From a virus: a stretch of 21,187 nt of DNA. The position numbers and the translations under genes were made by a program. Positions 14,744 through 21,187 of this stretch are shown here, piece after piece. The number at the start of each line of letters is the position of its first letter. Positions within the stretch are counted from its first letter, which is position 1. The DNA lies in the IMG/VR virus record IMGVR_UViG_3300034106_000309, positions 1-21,187 of that record; one strand, given 5' to 3'. Below the pieces are notes generated by a model. That model saw only the letters and a list, made by a program, of their open reading frames with translations, ran no database searches and was not told the DNA's origin.

Positions 14744-15405
14744 TGGGCGGCGCTACCTTAGCAGCGGCGATTGCAGGCACGACGGGGGGAGCCGGTGCCG
14801 GTGTATTCGACTTCTCGTCTGGGTCGGGTAGCGTCACGATTCCCACGGGAGCCACGGGCGTCACCATTGAGGTGTGGGGCGCAGGCGGTGGCGGTGGCTA
14901 CGGCACTGTCACCCAGATATTTGGCGAGTTCTTGTATGAACCCCAAGAGAACCCCGGTGGCGGTGGTGGCGGCGGTGCCTACGCTAAACGAGTCATTGTG
15001 TTAACCGCGCCAGATGCCCTTAAAACTATTCTGTACACTGTCGGTGCTGCCGGTAGAGGCGGCACTGTAGGCGACGCTGTGGGCGGCGCTGGCACCCAGT
15101 CTGTTGTCTACGCCGGAACCTACGCCCTAGACGAAATGATCTCTACGGGCGGCTTTGGCGGCTACGGCGGTATTGGCATATTTGGCAGCCAGCAAGGCGC
15201 TGGAGGCACGCAGACGGGCGGTACGGTGCCGCCGTCAGTAAATGGTAACGGAGGGGCTGCCTTTACCCAAACCGGCGCTACGGGCATCGTAGGCGACAAT
15301 AGCCTCACTGCTGGCGCTGGCGGCAACGGTGGTGACCCGGTAGAGGGCGGCGATCCGGGCTTGGTCGGCACTAACGGCCGCGTCCGAATGGTATTTACCT
15401 TTTAG
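14743..15405 (+). CDS. Glycine-rich phage adhesin-like protein
   Basis: The ATG at 14743 overlaps the previous TAA (TAATG), so I prefer it to the in-frame TTG at 14713. The 220-residue product starts MGGATLAAAIAGTTGGAGAG and has SGSVTIPTGATGVTIEVWGA followed by Gly runs of five and seven. More Gly-rich loops follow (GGFGGYGGIGIFG, GAGGNGGDPVEGG), and it ends GTNGRVRMVFTF. This is the layout of glycine-rich domains (Gly_rich type) found at phage fibre tips and in prophage tail proteins. Such sheets of polyglycine can carry receptor-binding loops, as known for T4-like gp38 adhesins, though this protein is not shown to be related. Coupling to the fibre just upstream suggests they act together. 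Confidence 0.75.
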   Translation: MGGATLAAAIAGTTGGAGAGVFDFSSGSGSVTIPTGATGVTIEVWGAGGGGGYGTVTQIFGEFLYEPQENPGGGGGGGAYAKRVIVLTAPDALKTILYTVGAAGRGGTVGDAVGGAGTQSVVYAGTYALDEMISTGGFGGYGGIGIFGSQQGAGGTQTGGTVPPSVNGNGGAAFTQTGATGIVGDNSLTAGAGGNGGDPVEGGDPGLVGTNGRVRMVFTF

Positions 15406-15412
15406 GTGACAC

Positions 15413-15748
15413 ATGGCAGTTAACGTAAAAGTCTTGATCCCGGCCAAGATTGCCGAGAACACGCAAGTAACCCAATACACGGCTACGAACGTATCAGCCA
15501 TCATCGACAAGTTCACTGCGACGAATTACAGCGCATCGGCGGCCACGATCTCGATCAACCTCGTGACGCAGTTTGACTCGTCGGGTAACCAGAACTTGAT
15601 CATCAAGAACAAGACGTTACTGCCCTCGGAGACGTATACGTTCCCTGAGTTGGTCGGCCATGTGCTGCAACCGGGTGGGTTTATCTCCACAATTGCCGGG
15701 ACTGCCTCGGCTATCAACATCCGATCCTCTGGTCGGGAAGTGTCGTGA
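15413..15748 (+). CDS. Small conserved virion protein (111 aa), unknown function
   Basis: This protein is beta-strand-rich and has no Cys: MAVNVKVLIPAKIAENTQVT, IIDKFTATNYSASAATISIN, PSETYTFPELVGHVLQPGGF and a final INIRSSGREVS. I recognise the combination KFTATN.S ... PELVG.VL.PG.FIST ... IR.SGRE from small proteins in the structural region of several podoviruses and siphoviruses, where it has no assigned role. A small Ig-like or beta-sandwich fold is likely. AGGTGA lies upstream of the ATG at about 15404-15409, and the stop overlaps the GTG of the next gene. It could be a minor tail or neck component. Confidence 0.7.
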   Translation: MAVNVKVLIPAKIAENTQVTQYTATNVSAIIDKFTATNYSASAATISINLVTQFDSSGNQNLIIKNKTLLPSETYTFPELVGHVLQPGGFISTIAGTASAINIRSSGREVS

Positions 15749-16098
15749 CCGGCCTAGCCGACAATCGAGAACTAGCCTTGCAAGTCGGTTATCAAGCGAC
15801 CGATTGGACCAATCCGGTTTCCTTTGAGGCGTACGCAGAAGCCCTTAAGGATTGGGAAGTTAAGGCCATAATTCGAGATGACAAATGTATTGGTGCGGCG
15901 TATTTTAACGGCGACGAACTGCATGTTTCGGTACTGCCGGAATGGCGCCGTAAATGGGCAACCAAAGGCATCTTGTCGAAACTATTTGCAAAAGATCGTA
16001 TTACGACAAAGGTAACTCCGGGGCATGAATACATGCACGGCGTATTGGAAAGATTGGGATTTGTTCAACACGACGGCATGTTCGTAAGAGGCCATTAA
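15745..16098 (+). CDS. GNAT-like acyltransferase fold protein
   Basis: The start is a GTG at 15745 overlapping the previous stop (GTGA). The 117-residue protein reads like a short GNAT domain. Strands come around AIIRDDKCIGAAYFNGDELH and VSVLPEWRRKWATKGILSKL. The basic RRKWATKG stretch sits where GNATs bind CoA pyrophosphate. A late strand-helix-strand VTPGHEYMHGVLERLGFVQH matches the typical C-terminal ending (helix, then LGF). GNAT enzymes transfer acetyl groups from acetyl-CoA. The usual Q/RxxGxG/A motif is degenerate here, so activity is uncertain. Lying directly before the ejection proteins, it could modify a virion protein, be packaged, or be a non-catalytic structural derivative. P22 has gene 14 at this relative position, but no sequence relation is claimed. 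Confidence 0.65.
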   Translation: MTGLADNRELALQVGYQATDWTNPVSFEAYAEALKDWEVKAIIRDDKCIGAAYFNGDELHVSVLPEWRRKWATKGILSKLFAKDRITTKVTPGHEYMHGVLERLGFVQHDGMFVRGH

Positions 16099-16099
16099 C

Positions 16100-16888
16100 A
16101 TGGGCATCGAAACAGCAATTATTGGTAGTGCATTGGTTGGTGGCGCAGCGTCCGCTAGGGGCGCAAGCAAGGCCGCTAAAGCACAGTCAAAAGCGGCTGA
16201 CCAATCCGCTCAATTACAACGCGAGATGTTTGAAAAGCAGATGGAACTGCAGGAGCCGTTTCGTCAGGCTGGCATTTCCTCGCAAAACGAACTGATGCGT
16301 TTGCTGGGTATTGGCGGTGACGCTTCTGCTGCCGACTACGGGATGCTGACTCGCGGCTACCGACCGGAAGACCTGCAAATGGACCCCGGTTATGCGTTCC
16401 GCTTGTCGGAAGGCCAGAAGGCGCTAGAGCGATCTGCTGCCGCTCGCGGCGGGCTGCTGTCGGGTTCTATGCTAAAGGGCGCACAACGCTTTGGGCAGGA
16501 GATGGGTTCGCAGGAATATATGAACGCGTTTAACCGCGCTCAGGCTCAGTTGGGCACCCGACTTGGAACGCTTGGGAGTCTGTATGGCGCTGGTCAGGCT
16601 TCTGCCCAACAGATTGCCGGGCAAGCCGGTCAAATGGGCGCCAATGTCGGCAACCTAATGAACCAATCTGCTCAGGCTCGTGCATCTGGCTATATGGGTC
16701 AGGCTAACGCTTTGAGCAACGCGCTCGGTCAGGCTGCAATGGGATATGGAATGTATAAAGGTGGCTACTTTGGTTCGCCCGGCGGCAGCGCCGGAACTGG
16801 GTATGTTCCACGCGGATCGTTGACGGTAATCAATCCGTATGTTCCGACCACCACTCCCGTAACTTTGCCCGCACCTCCGGGGTTCTAA
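16100..16888 (+). CDS. Ejection / DNA-transfer protein, P22 gp7-like position
   Basis: This 262-residue protein starts with a hydrophobic Ala/Gly-rich segment (TAIIGSALVGGAASARGASK). A coiled-coil-forming part follows (AADQSAQLQREMFEKQMELQ, then EPFRQAGISSQNELMRLLG). RGYRPEDLQMDPGYAFRLSE and SAAARGGLLSGSMLKGAQRF come next, a set typical of phage DNA-transfer or injection proteins. Residues 150-215 are rich in Gln, Ala and Gly. The end is Pro/Thr-rich (YVPTTTPVTLPAPPGF). P22 gp7 (229 residues) is a virion protein ejected into the cell with the DNA, and its N-terminus is processed. AAGAGG at 16086-16091 precedes the ATG. As first of three large genes before the membrane-protein cluster, the order matches P22 genes 7, 20, 16. 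Confidence 0.8.
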   Translation: MGIETAIIGSALVGGAASARGASKAAKAQSKAADQSAQLQREMFEKQMELQEPFRQAGISSQNELMRLLGIGGDASAADYGMLTRGYRPEDLQMDPGYAFRLSEGQKALERSAAARGGLLSGSMLKGAQRFGQEMGSQEYMNAFNRAQAQLGTRLGTLGSLYGAGQASAQQIAGQAGQMGANVGNLMNQSAQARASGYMGQANALSNALGQAAMGYGMYKGGYFGSPGGSAGTGYVPRGSLTVINPYVPTTTPVTLPAPPGF

Positions 16889-16889
16889 C

Positions 16890-18140
16890 ATGGCAGTCAT
16901 AGGCGCAACTCAAATCGAGCCGGTCAACATTCTTGGCTCGTATGTGCAGGGTCGAGAACTTGGCCGTGCCAACCAACTTGCACGCCAGCAAGAAATGGAA
17001 CGTGCATTTGAAGTAGAGCAGCAGCAGAAGATTCAAAACGCTCTGGCTGGCGGGCTGGACATTAGAACCCCAGAAGGGCAAGCGGCGCTAATGAAATTTG
17101 GCCCGCAAGGCCTTGCTATGGCTGCCCAAGGCGCACAGTTGGGCCAATACGATTTTCAGGCTAAACAAGCGGAGCGAGCGGCTGCAAGAGAAAAGTTGGG
17201 TGAATTAATTGGGATATTGCGATTTGGCGAAAAGGACGATAAGTCCTACGCAATTGCTTATCAAACAGCGAAGGCTCGTGGATTTGATATGACGGGCGTT
17301 CCAACGACCCGTGATCCTGCATACCTTCAAAGTCAGTTGCAGTCTTTAATTCCTCTTAAGGATCAATTGGACTTTGAATTGCGCGGGCGTATTGCCAACG
17401 TTCAAGAAAGACAAGTTGGCGTTTCAGAGCGCGAAGTTGGAATTCGTGAACGAGATGCAATGGGTGGTCCAAAAAGAGAAAAGCCACCTGAAGGTTACCG
17501 GTGGACAGAAGCCGGAAATCTTGAGTTTATTCCCGGCGGTCCCAAAGACCCTGCCAACATTGCTGGCACGGCAATTGAGTTGCCGCCGAAGGTTCGCGCT
17601 AAACGCGAAGAACTTTATCCAAAGGCTACTAGTGCGCTTAGAAGCGCAACTCGTGATATTGATAAACAAATCGAAACTGCTAAGGAGTTGCGCGACCATC
17701 CGGGTTTGGATTCTATTACCGGCGGAATTGAAGGAAGAGTCGGCAGCATTCGAGGTACGTCCACTGCCGCACAAAGTTTGTATGACAACTTGCTGGCTAA
17801 AGGAACTTTAACCAGCCTTACGCAATTACGAGCCGCTTCTGAAACTGGTGGCGCGTTAGGTAACGTATCTAACCAAGATACAAACTTGTTGCGTAACAGC
17901 GTTGGCGCACTAGATCAATCTCAGCCTAAAGAGACTCTCCAGCAAAGACTGGATGATTACATTTCAGACTTAGAGTTTGCTAAAGAAAACATTACGAACG
18001 CTTATAACGAAACTTACGCTTATCGAAGCGGAAGACCTCGTAACGTTCGCGGCGATCCGTCTAAACGAAGGTCAACTGACGCTAGTGGCAAAGTAGCCAC
18101 AACATCAATCGGAACGTCATACCAAATTTTGGAGGAGTAA
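16890..18140 (+). CDS. Second ejection protein, P22 gp20-like position
   Basis: This 416-residue protein is rich in Gln, Ala, Glu and Arg. The N-terminus (GRANQLARQQEMERAFEVEQ) and a run at about residues 170-195 (ERQVGVSEREVGIRERDAM, in clear seven-residue steps) form predicted coiled coils. The middle contains PPEGYRWTEAGNLEFIPGGP, a motif shared by many phage structural or ejection proteins. The C-terminal half has a helical region (SLTQLRAASETGGALGNVSN, then LQQRLDDYISDLEFAKENI). P22 gp20 is 471 residues and is ejected with gp7 and gp16. The ribosome-binding site is weak, with only CTAAC before the ATG and the previous stop 2 nt away, so coupling is likely. Base composition is lower in GC than the coat gene. 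Confidence 0.75.
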   Translation: MAVIGATQIEPVNILGSYVQGRELGRANQLARQQEMERAFEVEQQQKIQNALAGGLDIRTPEGQAALMKFGPQGLAMAAQGAQLGQYDFQAKQAERAAAREKLGELIGILRFGEKDDKSYAIAYQTAKARGFDMTGVPTTRDPAYLQSQLQSLIPLKDQLDFELRGRIANVQERQVGVSEREVGIRERDAMGGPKREKPPEGYRWTEAGNLEFIPGGPKDPANIAGTAIELPPKVRAKREELYPKATSALRSATRDIDKQIETAKELRDHPGLDSITGGIEGRVGSIRGTSTAAQSLYDNLLAKGTLTSLTQLRAASETGGALGNVSNQDTNLLRNSVGALDQSQPKETLQQRLDDYISDLEFAKENITNAYNETYAYRSGRPRNVRGDPSKRRSTDASGKVATTSIGTSYQILEE

Positions 18141-18141
18141 A

Positions 18142-20025
18142 ATGCCTACTTATTTAATAGAAGGCAAAAAGATTAGGGCTGATAAGCCGTTAACCGACTC
18201 CGAAATTGACGAGATTGCCGCTAACATAAAGGCACCTGTTGCCGCGCAAACGGAAATTCCGCAGCGCCGCATGCCGTCATTGGCAGACGTTGGCGACCGT
18301 GCGACTGGTTTCCGAGCGCAAGTTGCTGAAACCGGAATGACGCCGCAAGAACGCCAAGAGGCAGTTCGTCAGGTCGCTGCGTTTACCGGCGGCTTGGCTG
18401 TAGGCCCAGCGCTTGGCGCGTTTATTCGCACTGGTGCCGCTGCCGCTCCTGCTGTCCAACGTTTTGCCACTCCTATAGCCACGACGCTAGAAACTGGCGG
18501 ATTTAAAACCGGACTTCCTGCCACTGCTGGCCGTGGAACGAGGGTTTTGACTCGTGCGGTTGGCGGCGGAGTTACAGGCGGCGCGGCTGCGGGATTAGTT
18601 GAACCCGAAGACATTGGCGCTGGCGCTGCTGCGGGTACAGCCGTTTCTGTTCTTTTCCCGCCTGTAGCCAAAGTAGTTGCTAAAGGCGCTGGATATATTG
18701 CAGACGCTATTCAAGGGCGTTTGGCTGATGTAAGAGCAAACCAACTTGTTCGTGCGACGATTGGCGACGAAGTTAATCAATTGCGTCAATTGATGGCGGC
18801 AGAGCCGGATGCGCCTGCAAGCCGTATTGCGGCGCAACAAGATTTGCCTGTTCTTCAGGCGTTGCTGGCAGAAGCAGAGCAGTTAAACCCCACTGGCGTC
18901 GCTAACGCTTTCCGAAAGGCTGAGTCGGACGAAATTATCAATGACTTAGCAAAGATTGCTGGCGGAAAAACGTCTGCTGCCGCAAAAGCCGCTGAGGTAA
19001 AAGCCAAAAAGGCTCTTAATATTAAGACGACTCCCATGCGTGAGAAGGCTCTTTCAGAGGCTGCACCTGTTGATCCAACGCCATTGGTGTTTGCAATTGA
19101 CAACGTTTTGCAAAGTCCAAGCGTCCGAAACGACGACTTTGCGACTAAGGTTGTTCAGAAGGTTAAAGACAAGATTGTTAATGCGACGGGCAAGCCAGAC
19201 GTTACTGATTTGTCAGGCAGATTTGTCGGCAAGATTGATCCAACTGATTTGTATGAAATTCGCAAGTCTGCGATCAACAATGCAATTACCGAACTCAACC
19301 CAAGCATTGATGCAAAGTCTCGAAACAATTACGTATCGCAAATTCTTGGTAATTTGAGAGACAAACTTGATACAGCAATGGAAGACGCTGGCGGAGAAGG
19401 GTTTAAAAAATACTTAAACACTTTTGAGGCCGGAATGATCGACATTGAAGATGCTCGATTGGCTAATCGCATCCGATCTCTTTACGAAAAAGGGAATACG
19501 GCATCTCAGAATAGAATTCTGACCATACTTAGGGATGAGTCACCGGAGGTGGTTCAGCGCGTTCTTAAGTCCAAGCGCTATCAAATGGACGATATTCTTA
19601 AAAACGATAAGGCATTGCTTAACAAGATTGAGCGAGGCCTTGGGCTGGACATCAAGGCTGCTGAAGAGGCAAAAGAAGGCGCTGCAAAACTCGCTCGAAT
19701 CCGCGAAGAAGAAAGCGTGCGAGTTAGGTTTCCCTTCTTTAGCAGAATCTCAACGGCGCTTAATGAGGTCGTTTCGGCGCTTGAAGCCAAACTTAGTCGC
19801 AAGACTATGGATGAGATCATTAACGCAGCGCAGTCTGGCCGTGAGTTTAATCGCGTGCTTGACTCGCTATCGACAAGTGATCGAAACGCCGTTCTTCGTC
19901 AGTTTAAGGACGTCAACACTTGGAACAATTTTGTCGGTCAGGTAGCGCAAGCATCGCAGGCTCAGGCAACAGCCGAACCGCGCAACCGACTTGCCCCTGC
20001 CTCCGCTAACCAGATGAGGCCGTAA
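18142..20025 (+). CDS. Large ejection protein, P22 gp16-like position
   Basis: This 627-residue protein, close in size to P22 gp16 (609), begins MPTYLIEGKKIRADKPLTDS followed by EIDEIAANIK. That N-terminal segment is seen in many large podovirus ejection proteins. Residues about 78-190 are Ala/Gly-rich and hydrophobic (AAFTGGLAVGPALGAFIRTG, TRAVGGGVTGGAAAGLVEPE, GAGAAAGTAVSVLFPPVAKV), compatible with membrane insertion. The rest is mostly helical with many Lys and Glu (for example KYLNTFEAGMIDIEDARLAN, then VVQRVLKSKRYQMDD). By analogy with gp16 it would leave the virion and help DNA cross the cytoplasmic membrane. A strong GGAGGAG at 18131-18137 precedes the ATG by 4 nt. No lysozyme or protease motif was seen. 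Confidence 0.78.
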   Translation: MPTYLIEGKKIRADKPLTDSEIDEIAANIKAPVAAQTEIPQRRMPSLADVGDRATGFRAQVAETGMTPQERQEAVRQVAAFTGGLAVGPALGAFIRTGAAAAPAVQRFATPIATTLETGGFKTGLPATAGRGTRVLTRAVGGGVTGGAAAGLVEPEDIGAGAAAGTAVSVLFPPVAKVVAKGAGYIADAIQGRLADVRANQLVRATIGDEVNQLRQLMAAEPDAPASRIAAQQDLPVLQALLAEAEQLNPTGVANAFRKAESDEIINDLAKIAGGKTSAAAKAAEVKAKKALNIKTTPMREKALSEAAPVDPTPLVFAIDNVLQSPSVRNDDFATKVVQKVKDKIVNATGKPDVTDLSGRFVGKIDPTDLYEIRKSAINNAITELNPSIDAKSRNNYVSQILGNLRDKLDTAMEDAGGEGFKKYLNTFEAGMIDIEDARLANRIRSLYEKGNTASQNRILTILRDESPEVVQRVLKSKRYQMDDILKNDKALLNKIERGLGLDIKAAEEAKEGAAKLARIREEESVRVRFPFFSRISTALNEVVSALEAKLSRKTMDEIINAAQSGREFNRVLDSLSTSDRNAVLRQFKDVNTWNNFVGQVAQASQAQATAEPRNRLAPASANQMRP

Positions 20026-20026
20026 C

Positions 20027-20221
20027 ATGCTGCAAGGCGCACTCAAGTCTAAGACTGTTTGGTGGAATGTCCTGCTTGCCGTCCTTGGCGGCCTTGAACT
20101 GATGGGCGGTCACATGACCGTGCTGTGGGGGCAGGAAGTGGCTGCGGCGATCCTAATGGTCGGCGCTTTGGCAAACCTCGTGCTGCGGGCTGTCACCACG
20201 CAGGCGCTTTCGGAGAAGTGA
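20027..20221 (+). CDS. Small two-TM membrane protein, holin-like
   Basis: This 64-residue protein has two predicted membrane helices: about residues 11-30 (WWNVLLAVLGGLELMGGHM) and about 36-55 (EVAAAILMVGALANLVLRAV). It ends in TTQALSEK. The combination SKTVWWN ... NLVLR.VTTQAL is one I recognise from small phage membrane proteins of unknown function that sit in lysis regions (DUF-type families). GAGG at about 20015-20018 lies upstream of the ATG. A holin, antiholin or accessory role is likely, judging from its size, topology and the three membrane proteins that follow, but it is not proven. Confidence 0.7.
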   Translation: MLQGALKSKTVWWNVLLAVLGGLELMGGHMTVLWGQEVAAAILMVGALANLVLRAVTTQALSEK

Positions 20222-20222
20222 C

Positions 20223-20444
20223 GTGGACTATCAGGCGGCTTTTAACATTGCGATGACTGTGGCTGCGGCATTTGCCGGATGGACGCTGCGCTCGATTACG
20301 ACGAGCCTAGAGAACCTTCAGCGTGACCACAAAGAGATGATGCACCAGTTTGTGCGCCGCGATGACTACAAGTCCGCCTTAGAGCGTATTGAGCAAATCC
20401 TGACCCGCATCTGGGACAAGTTGGACGAAAAGGCCGACAAGTAA
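20223..20444 (+). CDS. Membrane-anchored coiled-coil protein (73 aa)
   Basis: The start is a GTG at 20223, with GGAG at 20212-20215 spaced 7 nt upstream. An N-terminal membrane helix spans about residues 3-20 (YQAAFNIAMTVAAAFAGWTL). A soluble coiled coil follows (LENLQRDHKEMMHQFVRRDD, then ALERIEQILTRIWDKLDEK). Size and layout resemble XhlA-type haemolysin/holin partners or inner-membrane spanin-like proteins, but with no outer-membrane lipoprotein partner visible I leave the function open. The motif GWTLRSIT recurs as GWLLSEIT in the next gene. The gene is tied to its neighbour by a TAATG overlap. Confidence 0.7.
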   Translation: MDYQAAFNIAMTVAAAFAGWTLRSITTSLENLQRDHKEMMHQFVRRDDYKSALERIEQILTRIWDKLDEKADK

Positions 20445-20701
20445 TGAACATGCAGAAGATTGTCGATATGTTGTTCCCGGTGTTGTTGGCCGCTGTAGGC
20501 TGGCTGCTGTCGGAGATCACATCGTTCAACAATCGCCTGATCGCCATAGAAGGCAAGATGCCCGCTCTGATTACGCCAGAGGGCGTACCAACGGACAGCC
20601 CCATTAGCGCCGCTAATCGCCAGAAGCAGAAAGAAGAGTTGCTAGATAAGATTTACGACCTGCAACTGCGGGTCAAATTGCTTGAGGAACGCAACAAATG
20701 A
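20444..20701 (+). CDS. Membrane-anchored coiled-coil protein (85 aa), sister architecture to the previous gene
   Basis: The ATG at 20444 overlaps the preceding TAA; an alternative ATG at 20450 would shorten the product by two residues. A membrane helix occupies about residues 6-23 (IVDMLFPVLLAAVGWLLSEI), followed by SFNNRLIAIEGKM. A Pro-containing linker (PALITPEGVPTDSPIS) leads to a C-terminal coiled coil (KQKEELLDKIYDLQLRVKLL). One membrane helix followed by a coil with GW.L..IT at the membrane border matches the previous gene. A spanin-like or XhlA-like lysis role is possible. There is no signal for lipid attachment. The stop overlaps the next start (ATGA). Confidence 0.7.
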   Translation: MNMQKIVDMLFPVLLAAVGWLLSEITSFNNRLIAIEGKMPALITPEGVPTDSPISAANRQKQKEELLDKIYDLQLRVKLLEERNK

Positions 20702-21183
20702 TGACGATGATCAGCACGTTCCTGTCGTTTCTCGCAGGCGGCCTTCCTAAGATTCTTGAGATTTTCCAAGACCGGCAGGACAAAAAGCACGAACTTGCCC
20801 TTGTTGCCGCTCAGAAAGAGCGCGAACTAGCCCTCGCAGAGCGTGGGTTTATTGCACAGGCACGGGTTGAGGAAATCAAACTGGAGCAAATCCAAACGCA
20901 GACTGCTGCCGAGGAACGTCAGGCGCTGTATAGCCACGACGTTGAGATTGGCAAAGGCGCATCCCAATGGATGATTAACCTGCGTGCGTCGGTGCGTCCG
21001 GTTGTGACCTACATCTTTGTGCTGGAACTGGTCGCTATCAACATTGCAGGTGTTTGGTACGCCTACAACACAGGCGTGCCGTTTGCCGCTGCAATGGCTG
21101 AAGTGTTCTCAGATGACGAGATGCTGATACTGTCGTCAATCATTGCCTTCTGGTTTGGCACGCAGGCTTTCGGCAAGAAGTGA
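20698..21183 (+). CDS. Holin of the three-TM (GTA-holin-like) type
   Basis: This 161-residue protein starts with a short hydrophobic helix (MISTFLSFLAGGLPKILEIF). A long charged helix follows at about residues 25-85 (HELALVAAQKERELALAERG, EEIKLEQIQTQTAAEERQAL). Two clear membrane helices come after it: about residues 100-124 (RASVRPVVTYIFVLELVAIN) and 139-157 (MLILSSIIAFWFGTQAFGKK). The phrase LRASVRPV.TY is typical of the 'holin of 3TMs' family known from gene-transfer-agent and phage lysis cassettes. It would form or trigger holes in the cytoplasmic membrane at the end of infection. ATG at 20698 overlaps the previous stop; a second ATG at 20701 is possible. An endolysin gene would be expected nearby but is not in this window. 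Confidence 0.75.
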   Translation: MMTMISTFLSFLAGGLPKILEIFQDRQDKKHELALVAAQKERELALAERGFIAQARVEEIKLEQIQTQTAAEERQALYSHDVEIGKGASQWMINLRASVRPVVTYIFVLELVAINIAGVWYAYNTGVPFAAAMAEVFSDDEMLILSSIIAFWFGTQAFGKK

Positions 21184-21187
21184 AGGT

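Noticed and set aside
17374-17811. 145-codon plus-strand frame inside the second ejection gene
   Set aside because: No ribosome-binding site, no recognisable domain, and it overlaps a gene with clear heptad structure and family motifs.
20223-20701. Classical Rz/Rz1 spanin pair
   Set aside because: Neither protein has a lipobox, and the second gene is not nested in another frame of the first as in Rz/Rz1.

Overview
The window is a continuous piece of a tailed-phage (Caudoviricetes) genome, most likely a short-tailed, P22-type podovirus. All genes lie on the + strand and are tightly packed, with many ATGA, GTGA and TAATG stop/start overlaps, so the region reads as one late structural operon or a few. 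No ribosomal RNA, tRNA, CRISPR, integrase, repressor or replication gene was seen. The host cannot be named from the sequence. The backbone is moderately GC-rich and the style of the adhesins suggests an environmental phage of a Gram-negative bacterium, but this is inference.

Layout: (1) 1-7539, a receptor-binding module. It holds the tail end of an upstream gene, a mosaic lectin-like fibre (39-1829), an inserted HNH endonuclease (1826-2407), small proteins (2397-2714, 4119-4280, 4280-4570), a second fibre (2716-4122) and two pectate-lyase-fold tailspikes (4574-5980, 5992-7539). (2) 7540-7614, a short intergenic region with hairpins and a possible weak promoter. (3) 7615-10816, the head module: scaffold, P22-like coat protein, two small probable decoration proteins separated by a very strong GC-rich hairpin, and a 68-residue protein. 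(4) 10820-13242, head-to-tail closure: gp4-like and gp10-like proteins. (5) 13239-16098, distal tail accessories: a coiled-coil plus jelly-roll knob protein at the P22 needle position, another fibre, a glycine-rich adhesin, a small beta protein and a GNAT-like protein. (6) 16100-20025, three ejection proteins whose order and sizes resemble P22 gp7, gp20 and gp16. (7) 20027-21183, four small membrane proteins, probably lysis related and including a three-TM-type holin; no endolysin is present in the window.

How the parts work together: scaffold and coat build the procapsid. After DNA packaging (terminase and portal must lie outside the window), the gp4-like and gp10-like proteins plug the portal and form the tail hub. 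The knob protein, fibres and spikes bind or digest surface glycans, and the three ejection proteins leave the virion and help form a conduit for DNA. The membrane proteins at the end probably time and carry out lysis.

The most distinctive points are the set of about six adhesin-type genes in two blocks, three of them sharing one N-terminal anchor; sharp base-composition mosaicism inside the first fibre; the AT-rich HNH gene placed seamlessly between two genes; a perfect 12-bp stem with a GCAA loop after the coat and decoration genes; a threefold LLED repeat in the gp10-like protein; and two successive membrane proteins with matching architecture. I found no clearly new defence or enzymatic system.
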